Source of the DNA: DASZHJ01 sp035581425
Lineage (GTDB): Bacteria; Pseudomonadota; Alphaproteobacteria; ATCC43930; CGMCC-115725
Direction: 5' to 3'
NCBI GenBank assembly: GCA_035581425.1
Contig: DATJVP010000115.1
Span: 1 to 25,979 of the forward strand
DNA: 25,979 bases
Part shown: positions 1 through 7,269 of the stretch, one piece after another
Numbering within the stretch: position 1 is the stretch's first letter
Layout: every line of letters begins with the position of its first letter
Translations under genes and position numbers: made by a program
Notes under the pieces: generated by a model
Database searches by the model: none
What the model was told of the DNA's origin: nothing
The model's input: the letters and a program-made list of their open reading frames with translations, nothing else

Positions 1-241
1 CCTTTGTAGCCGTTTGCGACGAAAGCGCAACAATCGGCGCTCCCTGATGGGAGAACACGCCGTGCGTCCTTCGACGCGCTCCCTTCGGTCGCTTGCTCAG
101 GATGAGGGAGATCGGAGACGGCATTCCGAAAGTTCCTCATCCTGAGCAAGCGACCGAAGGGAGCGCGTCGAAGGACGCACGGCGTGTTCTCCCATCAGGG
201 AGCGCCGATTGTTGCGCTTTCGTCGCAAACGGCTACAAAGG
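1..241. repeat. 107-bp perfect inverted repeat
   Basis: Bases 1-107 are the exact reverse complement of 135-241, separated by a 27-nt loop (108-134). The right arm ends 34 nt before the chosen lysS start. The inner part of each arm (about 64-107 and 135-178) carries a CTTCGACGCGCTCCCTTCGG...CAGGATGAGG type unit, which resembles a dispersed palindromic repeat I recall from alphaproteobacterial genomes. The outer 60 or so bases are ordinary sequence. The left arm starts at base 1, so the real outer boundary is not visible. It may be a true cruciform-forming repeat or a foldback artefact at a contig end. Confidence 0.9.
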
Positions 242-275
242 GCGCGCTTTCGAAGCCAGAGGGAGTCGCGCGCGG

Positions 276-1772
276 GTGGCGGACAAGGAACAAAAGACCG
301 ATGCGAGCGAGGATGGCTCGCTGCGCGCGATCAGGCTCGAGAAGCTTGCGGCGTTGAGGAAGCTCGGGGTCGATCCCTATCCCTACGGTTTTGCGGTGAC
401 GGCGTCGGCGGCCGGGCTCGCCAAGCGCTACGAGGGCCTCGCCACCGGTGCTCAAACCGAGGACGCCGTGTCGATCGCGGGGCGCATCCGCGCGATCCGC
501 AACAGCGGCATGTTCATCGATCTCCACGACACCAGCGGCAAGATCCAGGTTTTCTGTCACAAGGATTACCTCTCGGCGGAGCAGCTCGAGATCGTGCGGC
601 TCCTCGATCTCGGCGACATCATCGGCGTCGAGGGTCTGATCCGCCGCACGCCGCGCGGCGAGCTCTCCGTCAATGCGCGCGCGGTTTCGGTGCTGGCAAA
701 GGCGCTGCTGCCGCTCCCGGAGAAGTATCACGGGCTCGCGGACATCGAGCTGCGCTATCGCCAGCGCTACGTCGACCTCATCGTGACGGAGCAGAGCCGC
801 GAGACGCTCAGAAAGCGCAGCCGCGTGATCTCGGTCTTCCGCCGCGTCCTCGGCGAGCGCGGCGCGCTCGAGGTCGAAACCCCGATGCTGCACACGATCC
901 CCGGCGGCGCCTCGGCGCGGCCCTTCGTCACGCATCACAACGCGCTCGACATCGATCTCTATCTCCGGATCGCGCCGGAGCTGCATCTGAAGCGGCTCGT
1001 GGTCGGTGGGCTCGCCGACACGGTCTTCGAGATCAACCGCTGCTTCCGCAACGAGGGCATCTCGCCGCGGCACAATCCCGAATTCACGACGCTCGAGCTC
1101 TATCAGGCCTATGTCGACCAGACCGCGATGATGGCGATCACGGAGGAGCTCGTGACCGCCGCCGCGCGCGAGGTCTGCGGCGGGCTCGCGATCAAGTACG
1201 GCGAGCGGAGCATCGACCTCACGCCGCCTTGGCCGCGCCGGACGATGGCCGAGCTGGTGCTGGAGCGGACCGGCATCGACTTCATGGGCATTACTGACGA
1301 TCACGAGGCCCGCGCCCGCGCCCGCTCGCTCGGCGCCGAGCTGCACGACACCGCCGGCTGGGGCCGCGCGCTCGAATCGGCCTTCGCGCACACCGTCGAA
1401 TCCGGCCTCATTCAGCCCATTCACGTCACCGGCTTCCCGCGGGAGATTTCTCCGCTCGCGAAGGCCGATCGGAACGACCCCCGGCTCACCGAGCGCTTCG
1501 AGACCTACGTCAACGGCTGGGAGATCGCCAACGCCTTCTCCGAGATCAACGATCCCCAGGACCAGCTCCAGCGCTTCGAGGCGCAGATGCACGAGCGCGA
1601 GCTCGGCGATGACGAAGCACAGCGTCTCGACGCGGATTTCGTGACTGCCCTCGAATACGGCATGCCCCCGGCGGGCGGTCTCGGCATCGGCATCGACCGC
1701 CTCGTGATGATCCTCACCGACAGCCCCTCGATCCGCGACGTGATCGCCTTCCCGACGATGCGGCCGAAGTAG
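276..1772 (+). CDS. lysS: Lysyl-tRNA synthetase, class II
   Basis: Charges tRNA-Lys with lysine in the cytoplasm. The 498-residue product fits the family length. An OB-fold anticodon-binding domain lies at roughly residues 60-165 (core GRIRAIRNSGMFIDLHD). The class II catalytic core follows, with motif 2 near residue 257 (FRNEGISPRHNPEF) and motif 3 near 470 (GIGIDRLVMIL then IRDVIAFPTMRP). The reading frame is open back to base 93, but that part translates the inverted repeat. I chose GTG at 276 because an AGAGGGAG Shine-Dalgarno sits 10 nt upstream and the protein then begins ADKEQK, as expected for LysS. Many alphaproteobacteria use class I LysK instead, so a class II enzyme is mildly informative about lineage. 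It ends 7 nt from the convergent Fic gene. Confidence 0.95.
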   Translation: MADKEQKTDASEDGSLRAIRLEKLAALRKLGVDPYPYGFAVTASAAGLAKRYEGLATGAQTEDAVSIAGRIRAIRNSGMFIDLHDTSGKIQVFCHKDYLSAEQLEIVRLLDLGDIIGVEGLIRRTPRGELSVNARAVSVLAKALLPLPEKYHGLADIELRYRQRYVDLIVTEQSRETLRKRSRVISVFRRVLGERGALEVETPMLHTIPGGASARPFVTHHNALDIDLYLRIAPELHLKRLVVGGLADTVFEINRCFRNEGISPRHNPEFTTLELYQAYVDQTAMMAITEELVTAAAREVCGGLAIKYGERSIDLTPPWPRRTMAELVLERTGIDFMGITDDHEARARARSLGAELHDTAGWGRALESAFAHTVESGLIQPIHVTGFPREISPLAKADRNDPRLTERFETYVNGWEIANAFSEINDPQDQLQRFEAQMHERELGDDEAQRLDADFVTALEYGMPPAGGLGIGIDRLVMILTDSPSIRDVIAFPTMRPK

Positions 1773-1779
1773 CGACGCT

Positions 1780-2367
1780 TCAGGATCGCGAAAATATCAG
1801 GAGGGGGGCTAGGTCGTGGTCGTCGGCGGCGCGCAGGGCCGCGATGTACCGGCCGCGGATTTCGCTTGGCGGCCCTAGCGCATTGCCGCCCCAGGTGAAG
1901 GGCTGGTTGCCAAGCCGAACCGACAACAAATCCGCCATCAACCTCGCATGTCGGCCGTTGCCATTGGGGAACGGGTGAATCAGTACGAGCCGATGGTGAA
2001 AGCGCACAGCAGTTTCGTCGGCAGGGTACACCCCTTCTGCGATCCAGAAGCGAGTATCGTCGAGAAGCTCGCGCAGAGTAGTCTGAATTCTCCAGTGCTC
2101 CACTCCGATGTTACGCGCGCTGCTGCGAAATCGCCCGGCCCAGCGCCAGACGTCGCCGAGCATGCGCTGGTGCAAGTCCCGGACGAACTTTTCACTGAGG
2201 AGATCGTGTGGCCGAGCGAAGGCCCATGCGCGCCCGCGCGCGATGTTCTCCTGCTCTGCCGCGTTGAGCTCGTGCCGGAAGGCGATATGCGCGGGGATGA
2301 GTTCCCGCCGCTCTGAGTCCGCGATCGCTGTCGCAGCATCGTCGGGCTCCTCGAAGGCCTCGCTCAT
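1780..2367 (-). CDS. Fic-domain protein, 'mobile mystery protein B'-like
   Basis: A 195-residue Fic-fold protein. Fic enzymes usually transfer AMP or another phosphate-containing group from a nucleotide to a target protein. The Fic motif lies at residues 131-142 and reads HPFPNGNGRHAR: the catalytic His131 and the GNGR loop are present, but Asn replaces the usual Asp/Glu that helps bind Mg. The start codon overlaps the stop of the upstream XRE gene (ATGA, 2364-2367), so the pair is very likely translationally coupled. Length, pairing and motif match what I know as mobile mystery protein B, which travels with protein A; the cellular role of that pair is not established. Toxin-antitoxin-like behaviour is an inference. 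No clear (S/T)xxxE(G/N) inhibitory motif is seen in either protein. Confidence 0.85.
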   Translation of the reverse strand: MSEAFEEPDDAATAIADSERRELIPAHIAFRHELNAAEQENIARGRAWAFARPHDLLSEKFVRDLHQRMLGDVWRWAGRFRSSARNIGVEHWRIQTTLRELLDDTRFWIAEGVYPADETAVRFHHRLVLIHPFPNGNGRHARLMADLLSVRLGNQPFTWGGNALGPPSEIRGRYIAALRAADDHDLAPLLIFSRS

Positions 2368-2825
2368 TCATCGTCCCAGAGCGCGCCCGGCTCGATGTCG
2401 CGCGCAATCGATTCGAGGCGCCCCTCGAGGTGCTCCGCCGGCACCTGCTGATCCTCGAGGAGCATGGTGTGATCGACAGCCGCGAGCCGCCGCCTGGCGA
2501 CCTCGCGTGCCCGCTCGTGCACCAAGGTCTCCAGCGGCTTGTTGGGGACGAGCGCATAGACAACGGTGCATCCGAGCGCTTCGGCTACACGCTGCAGCGT
2601 CGCCAATCGGATCGTGCCGCGCTCCTCGGACTGCTCGATGGCGACGAGGGATGGCTGCTTGATCGAAAGGCGCATGGCAAGCTGCGCCGTCGACATGCCC
2701 AGCGCCTCTCGGATCGCCTTGACCCAGCCGCGAACAGGCCGCGTGAGGCGCCCGGCAGGGCCAAGCGTGGCGAACCGGCGATCGAGCGCGACCCTAGATT
2801 GCGTAGCGACATTGCGGCGTGCCAT
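2364..2825 (-). CDS. XRE-family regulator, 'mobile mystery protein A'-like
   Basis: A 153-residue protein with a helix-turn-helix of the XRE/Cro type at roughly residues 33-90 (IREALGMSTAQLAMRLSIKQPSL, then IEQSE and LQRVAEALGCTVVYALVP). The N-terminal 30 residues are basic, and the C-terminal 60 residues form a charged helical tail. It is the first gene of a two-gene unit with the Fic protein and probably represses its own promoter, which is covered by palindromes at 2857-2894. The arrangement and size match mobile mystery protein A. An antitoxin role is plausible but unproven. Confidence 0.82.
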   Translation of the reverse strand: MARRNVATQSRVALDRRFATLGPAGRLTRPVRGWVKAIREALGMSTAQLAMRLSIKQPSLVAIEQSEERGTIRLATLQRVAEALGCTVVYALVPNKPLETLVHERAREVARRRLAAVDHTMLLEDQQVPAEHLEGRLESIARDIEPGALWDDE

Positions 2826-2856
2826 AGCTCAACACCTATCGATGTAGTATGATTTG

Positions 2857-2894
2857 ATAGAGTGTACTCTATTGAAATGCCATATTTCAATAGA
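2857..2894 (-). promoter_or_regulatory. Nested inverted repeats over the mobile-mystery promoter
   Basis: Two adjoining palindromes are seen. ATAGAGT-gt-ACTCTAT occupies 2857-2872. An 11-bp-arm repeat has arms 2868-2878 and 2884-2894 with a 5-nt spacer (core TATTGAAAT/ATTTCAATA). On the minus strand a possible sigma70 promoter, TTGAAA (2885-2890), 18-nt spacer, TACACT (2861-2866), lies within them. This fits an autoregulatory operator for the XRE protein starting at 2825. The second repeat could also act as a weak hairpin after the MFS gene that ends at 2909, but no T-run follows. The stretch is clearly AT-richer than its surroundings. Confidence 0.55.
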
Positions 2895-2908
2895 CTTCAG
2901 GCTATGGC

Positions 2909-4105
2909 CTATGCGCCGGTCCGGGGGGATGGGCGCACCAGCGCCAAATAGGTCAGCACCGCGCAGACCGCCATTGCCGCGAGCATGCCGGCCATGGCGT
3001 GCGCGGTGCCGTCGTAGAGGCGGGCGACGCCCCAGCCGCTGAGGCTGCCGCTTCCCATCTGGATCGCGCCCATGATAGAGGCCGCCAACCCCGCCATGTG
3101 CGGCATGGGCTCCATGGCGGCAGCCGTCGCATTGGGAAGGATCAGGCCCAGCGCCATCACATAGGCGCCGATCGGCAGCATGATCGCGATCGCTCCGCCG
3201 CGGCCGGACCAGGCAACGACGACGAGCGTCGCCGCGGCGGCGAGCAGCAGCACGAACCCGCCACGCATCACGCGCTCGCCCGAATAGCGGTGCGCGAGAC
3301 GGCCGTTGACGAGCGCGCCCATCATCAGCCCGACGGCGCTCAGTGCGAAATAGAAACCGAATTGCCCCGCGGGCACCCCCAGTACCTCGATCAGCACGAA
3401 GGGCGAGCCCGAGAGGAAGGCGAAGAGCCCGGCGAAGACGAAGGCGTTTATGAGCGCGAAGCCGAGCGCGCGGCGGCTCGAGAAGAAGGTCGCGGCGTTC
3501 CGCGCGAGTCTTCGCAATCGAAGCGCGTCGCGATCCGGGGTCTTGAGGGATTCCGGAAAGAAAAGATATGTGGCCGTCGTGAGGAGTGTGCCGAAGATCC
3601 CAAGAAAGACGAAGATGGCCGGCCAGCCGAACCGGTTGAGAAGGAGCCCGCCCAGCATCGGCGCGAGCAGCGGCGCGATGCTCATGGTGAGCGTTATATA
3701 GGAGAGGGTCTGCGCGGCGCGCGGCCCCGTCATGTGATCGCGCACCACCGCGCGTCCCAGCACCGGCCCGACGCAGGCGCCGAAGCCTTGGACGAGCCGC
3801 GCGCCCACGAGGATTTTGATTCCGGGGCTGAGCGCGCATGCGAAACCCGCGAGCGCATAGACAGCGATCCCCGCCAGCAGCACCCTGCGCCGGCCGAACC
3901 GGTCCGAGAGCGGGCCGCAAAAGAGCTGCCCCCCGGCATAGCCCACGAGGAAGAGGCTCAGCGTGAGTTGCACCTGCTCAGGCTCGGCGCCGAAACTCGC
4001 GGCGATCGAGGGCAGCGAGGGCAGACTCATGTCGACCGCGAGCGCGGTGACGGCGGTGAGCGCCCCCAACAAGAAAATGAGACCGCGCGACTGCGGGCGC
4101 AACAT
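2909..4105 (-). CDS. MFS drug exporter, Bcr/CflA type
   Basis: A 398-residue membrane protein with about 12 hydrophobic segments. The MFS motif A after TM2 reads GPLSDRFGRRR, and the start of TM1 (AVDMSLPSLPSIAASF) is characteristic of the Bcr/CflA multidrug-export branch, which expels compounds in exchange for protons at the inner membrane. The frame is open to 4186, but I chose ATG at 4105: this gives the normal family N-terminus and falls 11 nt after the stop of the upstream ABC ATPase, whereas a longer form would overlap that gene. It is the last gene of a possible minus-strand operon with the ABC genes. The substrate is not readable from sequence. Confidence 0.88.
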   Translation of the reverse strand: MLRPQSRGLIFLLGALTAVTALAVDMSLPSLPSIAASFGAEPEQVQLTLSLFLVGYAGGQLFCGPLSDRFGRRRVLLAGIAVYALAGFACALSPGIKILVGARLVQGFGACVGPVLGRAVVRDHMTGPRAAQTLSYITLTMSIAPLLAPMLGGLLLNRFGWPAIFVFLGIFGTLLTTATYLFFPESLKTPDRDALRLRRLARNAATFFSSRRALGFALINAFVFAGLFAFLSGSPFVLIEVLGVPAGQFGFYFALSAVGLMMGALVNGRLAHRYSGERVMRGGFVLLLAAAATLVVVAWSGRGGAIAIMLPIGAYVMALGLILPNATAAAMEPMPHMAGLAASIMGAIQMGSGSLSGWGVARLYDGTAHAMAGMLAAMAVCAVLTYLALVRPSPRTGA

Positions 4106-4116
4106 GCTCGGTACCG

Positions 4117-5418
4117 TCAGGGATTCTCGAGACTCAGCACCGCGCGATCGTAGTCGTATGCGAAGAGCTCCGCGTAGCGGGCCCAATTGATGACGGTATC
4201 GAAGACTTCCTGCGCGTCCTCCTCGCTCAGGTGGTCCTCGAGCTCGCTGAGGAAGCGGGCACTCGGAGCCGAGTGTCCGGGGCGCTCGTCGAGGACGCGG
4301 CGAATATGCGCGACGAGCGGGACGTTGCGCATGAGATGCTCGCCGAAAATCTGCTTGCGCTTGAGGATGTCGGCCTCGGCGATGGCGCGACCCGGCGCCG
4401 TCGCCTCGATGTCGCCGCCGCCGACCTGGGCAAAGCCGAGCACCTGCAGGGTCTCGATGAGCGGGAAGAGCTCGTCGCTCGAGAGGTGCTCGCTCTCCGC
4501 GAGCTTCGGCAAGTCGGCGCGGCCGTTATAGGGCTCGCTCGAGAGCGAATCGAGGAGGGCCATGAGCTGCTGGATCGAGGCCGGCGGTAGCCGATAGGCA
4601 ATGCCGATCTGCGGCGCGGCCGTGCCGCCCGCCTTGCCCGCCTGGCGGCTCGGGTGGGTCGTGATCTGGATATAGGCCTCGTCGACGATCTGCCGGAAGG
4701 CCGGGCTGCCGGGGTCTCGCGGCCGCGGCAGCGGCACCTGGATCTCAGCCTTGATGCGGCCGGGATCGCTGTCGAAGACGATGACCCGATCCGACATCTC
4801 CACCGCCTCGTCGATGTTGTGCGAGACGAAGACGATGCCCTTGGTCGGGACCCGCTTCGCACTCCAGAGCTCCGAGAGGTCTCCGCGGAGCGTCTCCGCG
4901 GTGAGGACATCGAGGGCGGAGAAGGGCTCGTCAAGGAGCAGCACGTCGGGGTTGACGACGAGAGCGCGGGCGAAGCCCACGCGCTGGCGCATGCCGCCCG
5001 AGAGTTCCTTGGGATATGCCGATTCGTAGCCGTCGAGGCCGATCAAGTCGATCGCCGCGAGCGCGCGCTTTCGCCGCTCCTCGCGGTCGACGCCCTGCGC
5101 CTCGAGGCCGAGCTCGACGTTGCCGAAGACGGTGAGCCAGGGGAAGAGCGCGAAGGTCTGGAAGACCATCGCGACCCCCTGCGCGGGGCCGATGACGGGC
5201 ATGCCGCGATAGGTCACGCCGCCGCCGGTGGGCAGCGTGAGTCCCGCGAGGATGCGCAGGAAGGTCGATTTGCCGCAGCCGGATTTGCCGAGGATTGCCG
5301 CGATCTCCCCCTCCTTGAGCGCGAAATCGACGTGATCGAGGACGAGCCGCCCCGCGGTGTCGCCGGTGCGGTAGGTCTTACTCACGTCCTTTGCATTGAG
5401 TAGCGGCTGGTCGGCCAT
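4117..5418 (-). CDS. NitT/TauT-type ABC transporter ATPase with C-terminal extra domain
   Basis: A 433-residue ATPase that drives the permease encoded just upstream. Walker A is at 44-51 (GKSGCGKS), the signature is LSGGMRQR at about 139, Walker B with the catalytic Glu is VLLLDEPFSALD at about 159, and the H-loop is SHNIDEA at about 199. The first 260 residues match the nitrate/sulfonate/taurine importer ATPases. The last 150 or so residues form an additional helical domain of the kind annotated as AAA-associated C-terminal, whose role is unknown. ATG at 5418 is preferred over 5463 because GAGAGAA lies just upstream and the gene then starts 10 nt after the permease stop. Imported substrate unknown. 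Confidence 0.9.
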   Translation of the reverse strand: MADQPLLNAKDVSKTYRTGDTAGRLVLDHVDFALKEGEIAAILGKSGCGKSTFLRILAGLTLPTGGGVTYRGMPVIGPAQGVAMVFQTFALFPWLTVFGNVELGLEAQGVDREERRKRALAAIDLIGLDGYESAYPKELSGGMRQRVGFARALVVNPDVLLLDEPFSALDVLTAETLRGDLSELWSAKRVPTKGIVFVSHNIDEAVEMSDRVIVFDSDPGRIKAEIQVPLPRPRDPGSPAFRQIVDEAYIQITTHPSRQAGKAGGTAAPQIGIAYRLPPASIQQLMALLDSLSSEPYNGRADLPKLAESEHLSSDELFPLIETLQVLGFAQVGGGDIEATAPGRAIAEADILKRKQIFGEHLMRNVPLVAHIRRVLDERPGHSAPSARFLSELEDHLSEEDAQEVFDTVINWARYAELFAYDYDRAVLSLENP

Positions 5419-5428
5419 GACGGTTCTC

Positions 5429-7165
5429 TCAGTCCAGGCGAAGCCGCTCTTCGGCGACGGCATAAAGCCGCCGCCAGAACAGCCGATTGAAGGCGAGCAC
5501 GAAGAGGCTCAGCATGGTGACGCCGAGCACGATGCGCGGGAAGTCCCCATCGGCGGTATATCTTGCGATATAGGCGCCGATCCCCGTGGCCTCGAATTTG
5601 TCGGGACCGAACTGCGCCACTTCCGAGACGATGCTTGCATTCCAGGCGCCGCCGGAGGCGGTGATCGCGCCGGTGACGTAGGCCGGAAAGATCGCCGGCA
5701 GGATGAGACGGCGCCACCAGAGCCAGCGGCGCACGCCGAAATTGCTTGCGGCGTACTGGTAATCCGTCGGAAGCGCCAGCGTGCCCGCGATGACGTTGAA
5801 GAGGATGTACCACTGCGCGCCCAGGATCATGAGCACGCTGAGCCAGATCTCCGGGTTGAGCGAGAAAGTCTTGATGAGATAGACGACCGGCGGGAAAAAG
5901 AGGTTCGCGGGGAACGCCGCGGCGAATTGCACGATCGGCTGGGCCCGGTGAGCGACCGCGGGCCGGAGCCCGATCCAGACGCCGATCGGGACCCAAATGG
6001 CGGAAGCCAGCGCTATCAGTACGGAGACGCGCAGGAAGGTCGCGACTGTGTAGAGGAAGACGCGTCCGACCTCCGCGAGGACGATCTCGCTGCGCACGAA
6101 GCTCGTGACCTCCCAGAGTGCATAAAGGGCGAGAAGCACGAGGAACACGACCCAGGCCGTGTCGATCCAGGCGGTCCAAGGGCTCGGCGGCCTCTCCGCC
6201 CTCTCCTGAAAGGCCTTGGCGGTCGTGGCGCGGCTCCAGAAATCGGCGAGCCGGTCGCCGACCAGCGCGACGAAGTGAAAGATCCCCGCGCGCTGCATCA
6301 TCGTGAGGAACCAGGCGCGCTCGCCTTCGCCTTCGGTGACCGCCTCGACCTTGAAGCGCTGCGACCACGCAAGCAGCGGCCGGAACAGGAGCTGGTCGTA
6401 GATCAGGATGAAAGCGAGCATCGCCAGGATCGCGTATCCGACGGCTGCGAGATTGCCTTCGGCGCTCGCGAGCGCGATGTAGGAGCCGATCCCCGGCAGC
6501 ATCGTGTTCTGATTGGCGACCGTGATCGCCTCGGAGGCCACCACGAAGAACCAGCCGCCGGACATCGACATCATCATGTTCCAGACGAGCTGCGGGATCG
6601 CGTAAGGCACCTCGAGGCGCCAGAAGCTCGACCAGGGCGAGAGGTGGTACATGCGCGCGGCCTCGCGGAGGTCCTGCGGGACCGCCCGGAACGACTGGTA
6701 GAGGCTGAAGGTCATGTTCCAGGCTTGCGAGGTGAAAATCGCGAAGATCGAAGCGCATTCGTAGCCGAGCAGGCTCCCCGGAAAGAGCGCGATGAAGCCT
6801 GTGACCGTGATCGACAGGAAGCCCAGGATCGGGACGGATTGCAGGATGTCGAGGATCGGGATCAGCAACTTCTCGGCCCGCCGGCTCTTCGCGGCGATCG
6901 CGGCATAGCCGAGGCTGAAGACCAGGGAGACCGCGAGCGCGATCCCCATGCGCATCACCGTCCGCAGCCCGTATTCCGGCAGCTTCCATGGATCGAGCGA
7001 GATCGCGATCTGCTCGCCGGGCTTGAAGGGGACGTTCATCTCCTTCCCCGCCCAGGCGATGAGCGCGACGAGGCCGATGACGAGCGGAAGGGCGACGAGG
7101 TCCCAGAAATTGGGCCGGAGGCGCGCGGGCCACGCGACGACCGGCAGCCCCCATCTCTGCTCCAT
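5429..7165 (-). CDS. ABC transporter permease, two fused transmembrane domains
   Basis: A 578-residue inner-membrane protein containing two consecutive NitT/TauT-type permease domains, at roughly residues 20-290 and 340-575. Each has the cytoplasmic coupling loop: LREAARMYHLSPWSSFWRLEVPYAIP in the first half, and a more divergent YQYAASNFGVRRWLWWRRLILPAIFP-type loop in the second (only key parts need matching). A single-chain permease replaces the usual homodimer and pairs with the ATPase 10 nt downstream. GGGGGAG stands before the ATG. No NMT1/TauA-like binding protein is adjacent. The nearest binding protein, 104 nt upstream, belongs to the unrelated peptide family, so the substrate cannot be assigned. 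Confidence 0.88.
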   Translation of the reverse strand: MEQRWGLPVVAWPARLRPNFWDLVALPLVIGLVALIAWAGKEMNVPFKPGEQIAISLDPWKLPEYGLRTVMRMGIALAVSLVFSLGYAAIAAKSRRAEKLLIPILDILQSVPILGFLSITVTGFIALFPGSLLGYECASIFAIFTSQAWNMTFSLYQSFRAVPQDLREAARMYHLSPWSSFWRLEVPYAIPQLVWNMMMSMSGGWFFVVASEAITVANQNTMLPGIGSYIALASAEGNLAAVGYAILAMLAFILIYDQLLFRPLLAWSQRFKVEAVTEGEGERAWFLTMMQRAGIFHFVALVGDRLADFWSRATTAKAFQERAERPPSPWTAWIDTAWVVFLVLLALYALWEVTSFVRSEIVLAEVGRVFLYTVATFLRVSVLIALASAIWVPIGVWIGLRPAVAHRAQPIVQFAAAFPANLFFPPVVYLIKTFSLNPEIWLSVLMILGAQWYILFNVIAGTLALPTDYQYAASNFGVRRWLWWRRLILPAIFPAYVTGAITASGGAWNASIVSEVAQFGPDKFEATGIGAYIARYTADGDFPRIVLGVTMLSLFVLAFNRLFWRRLYAVAEERLRLD

Positions 7166-7269
7166 GACGAACTCCCCCGCTCGCGGTCGCGCGCGGCGAG
7201 GTTTAGCCCATGCTCTCGCTGATGCGAAGTGGGAAAAGGGGGAAGGTGAGGGCGGCGCCGTCCCTCGCC

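Noticed and set aside
93..275. N-terminal extension of lysS from an ATG at 93
   Set aside because: The extra 61 residues translate the inverted repeat and have no LysS similarity; a good Shine-Dalgarno precedes GTG 276.
5396..7222. 608-codon plus-strand frame over the ABC permease
   Set aside because: Highly charged, no domain, opposite to a clear membrane protein gene.
7235..7269. Rho-independent terminator after the family-5 binding protein
   Set aside because: Only an imperfect GC-rich hairpin with a bulge and no T-run on the minus strand.
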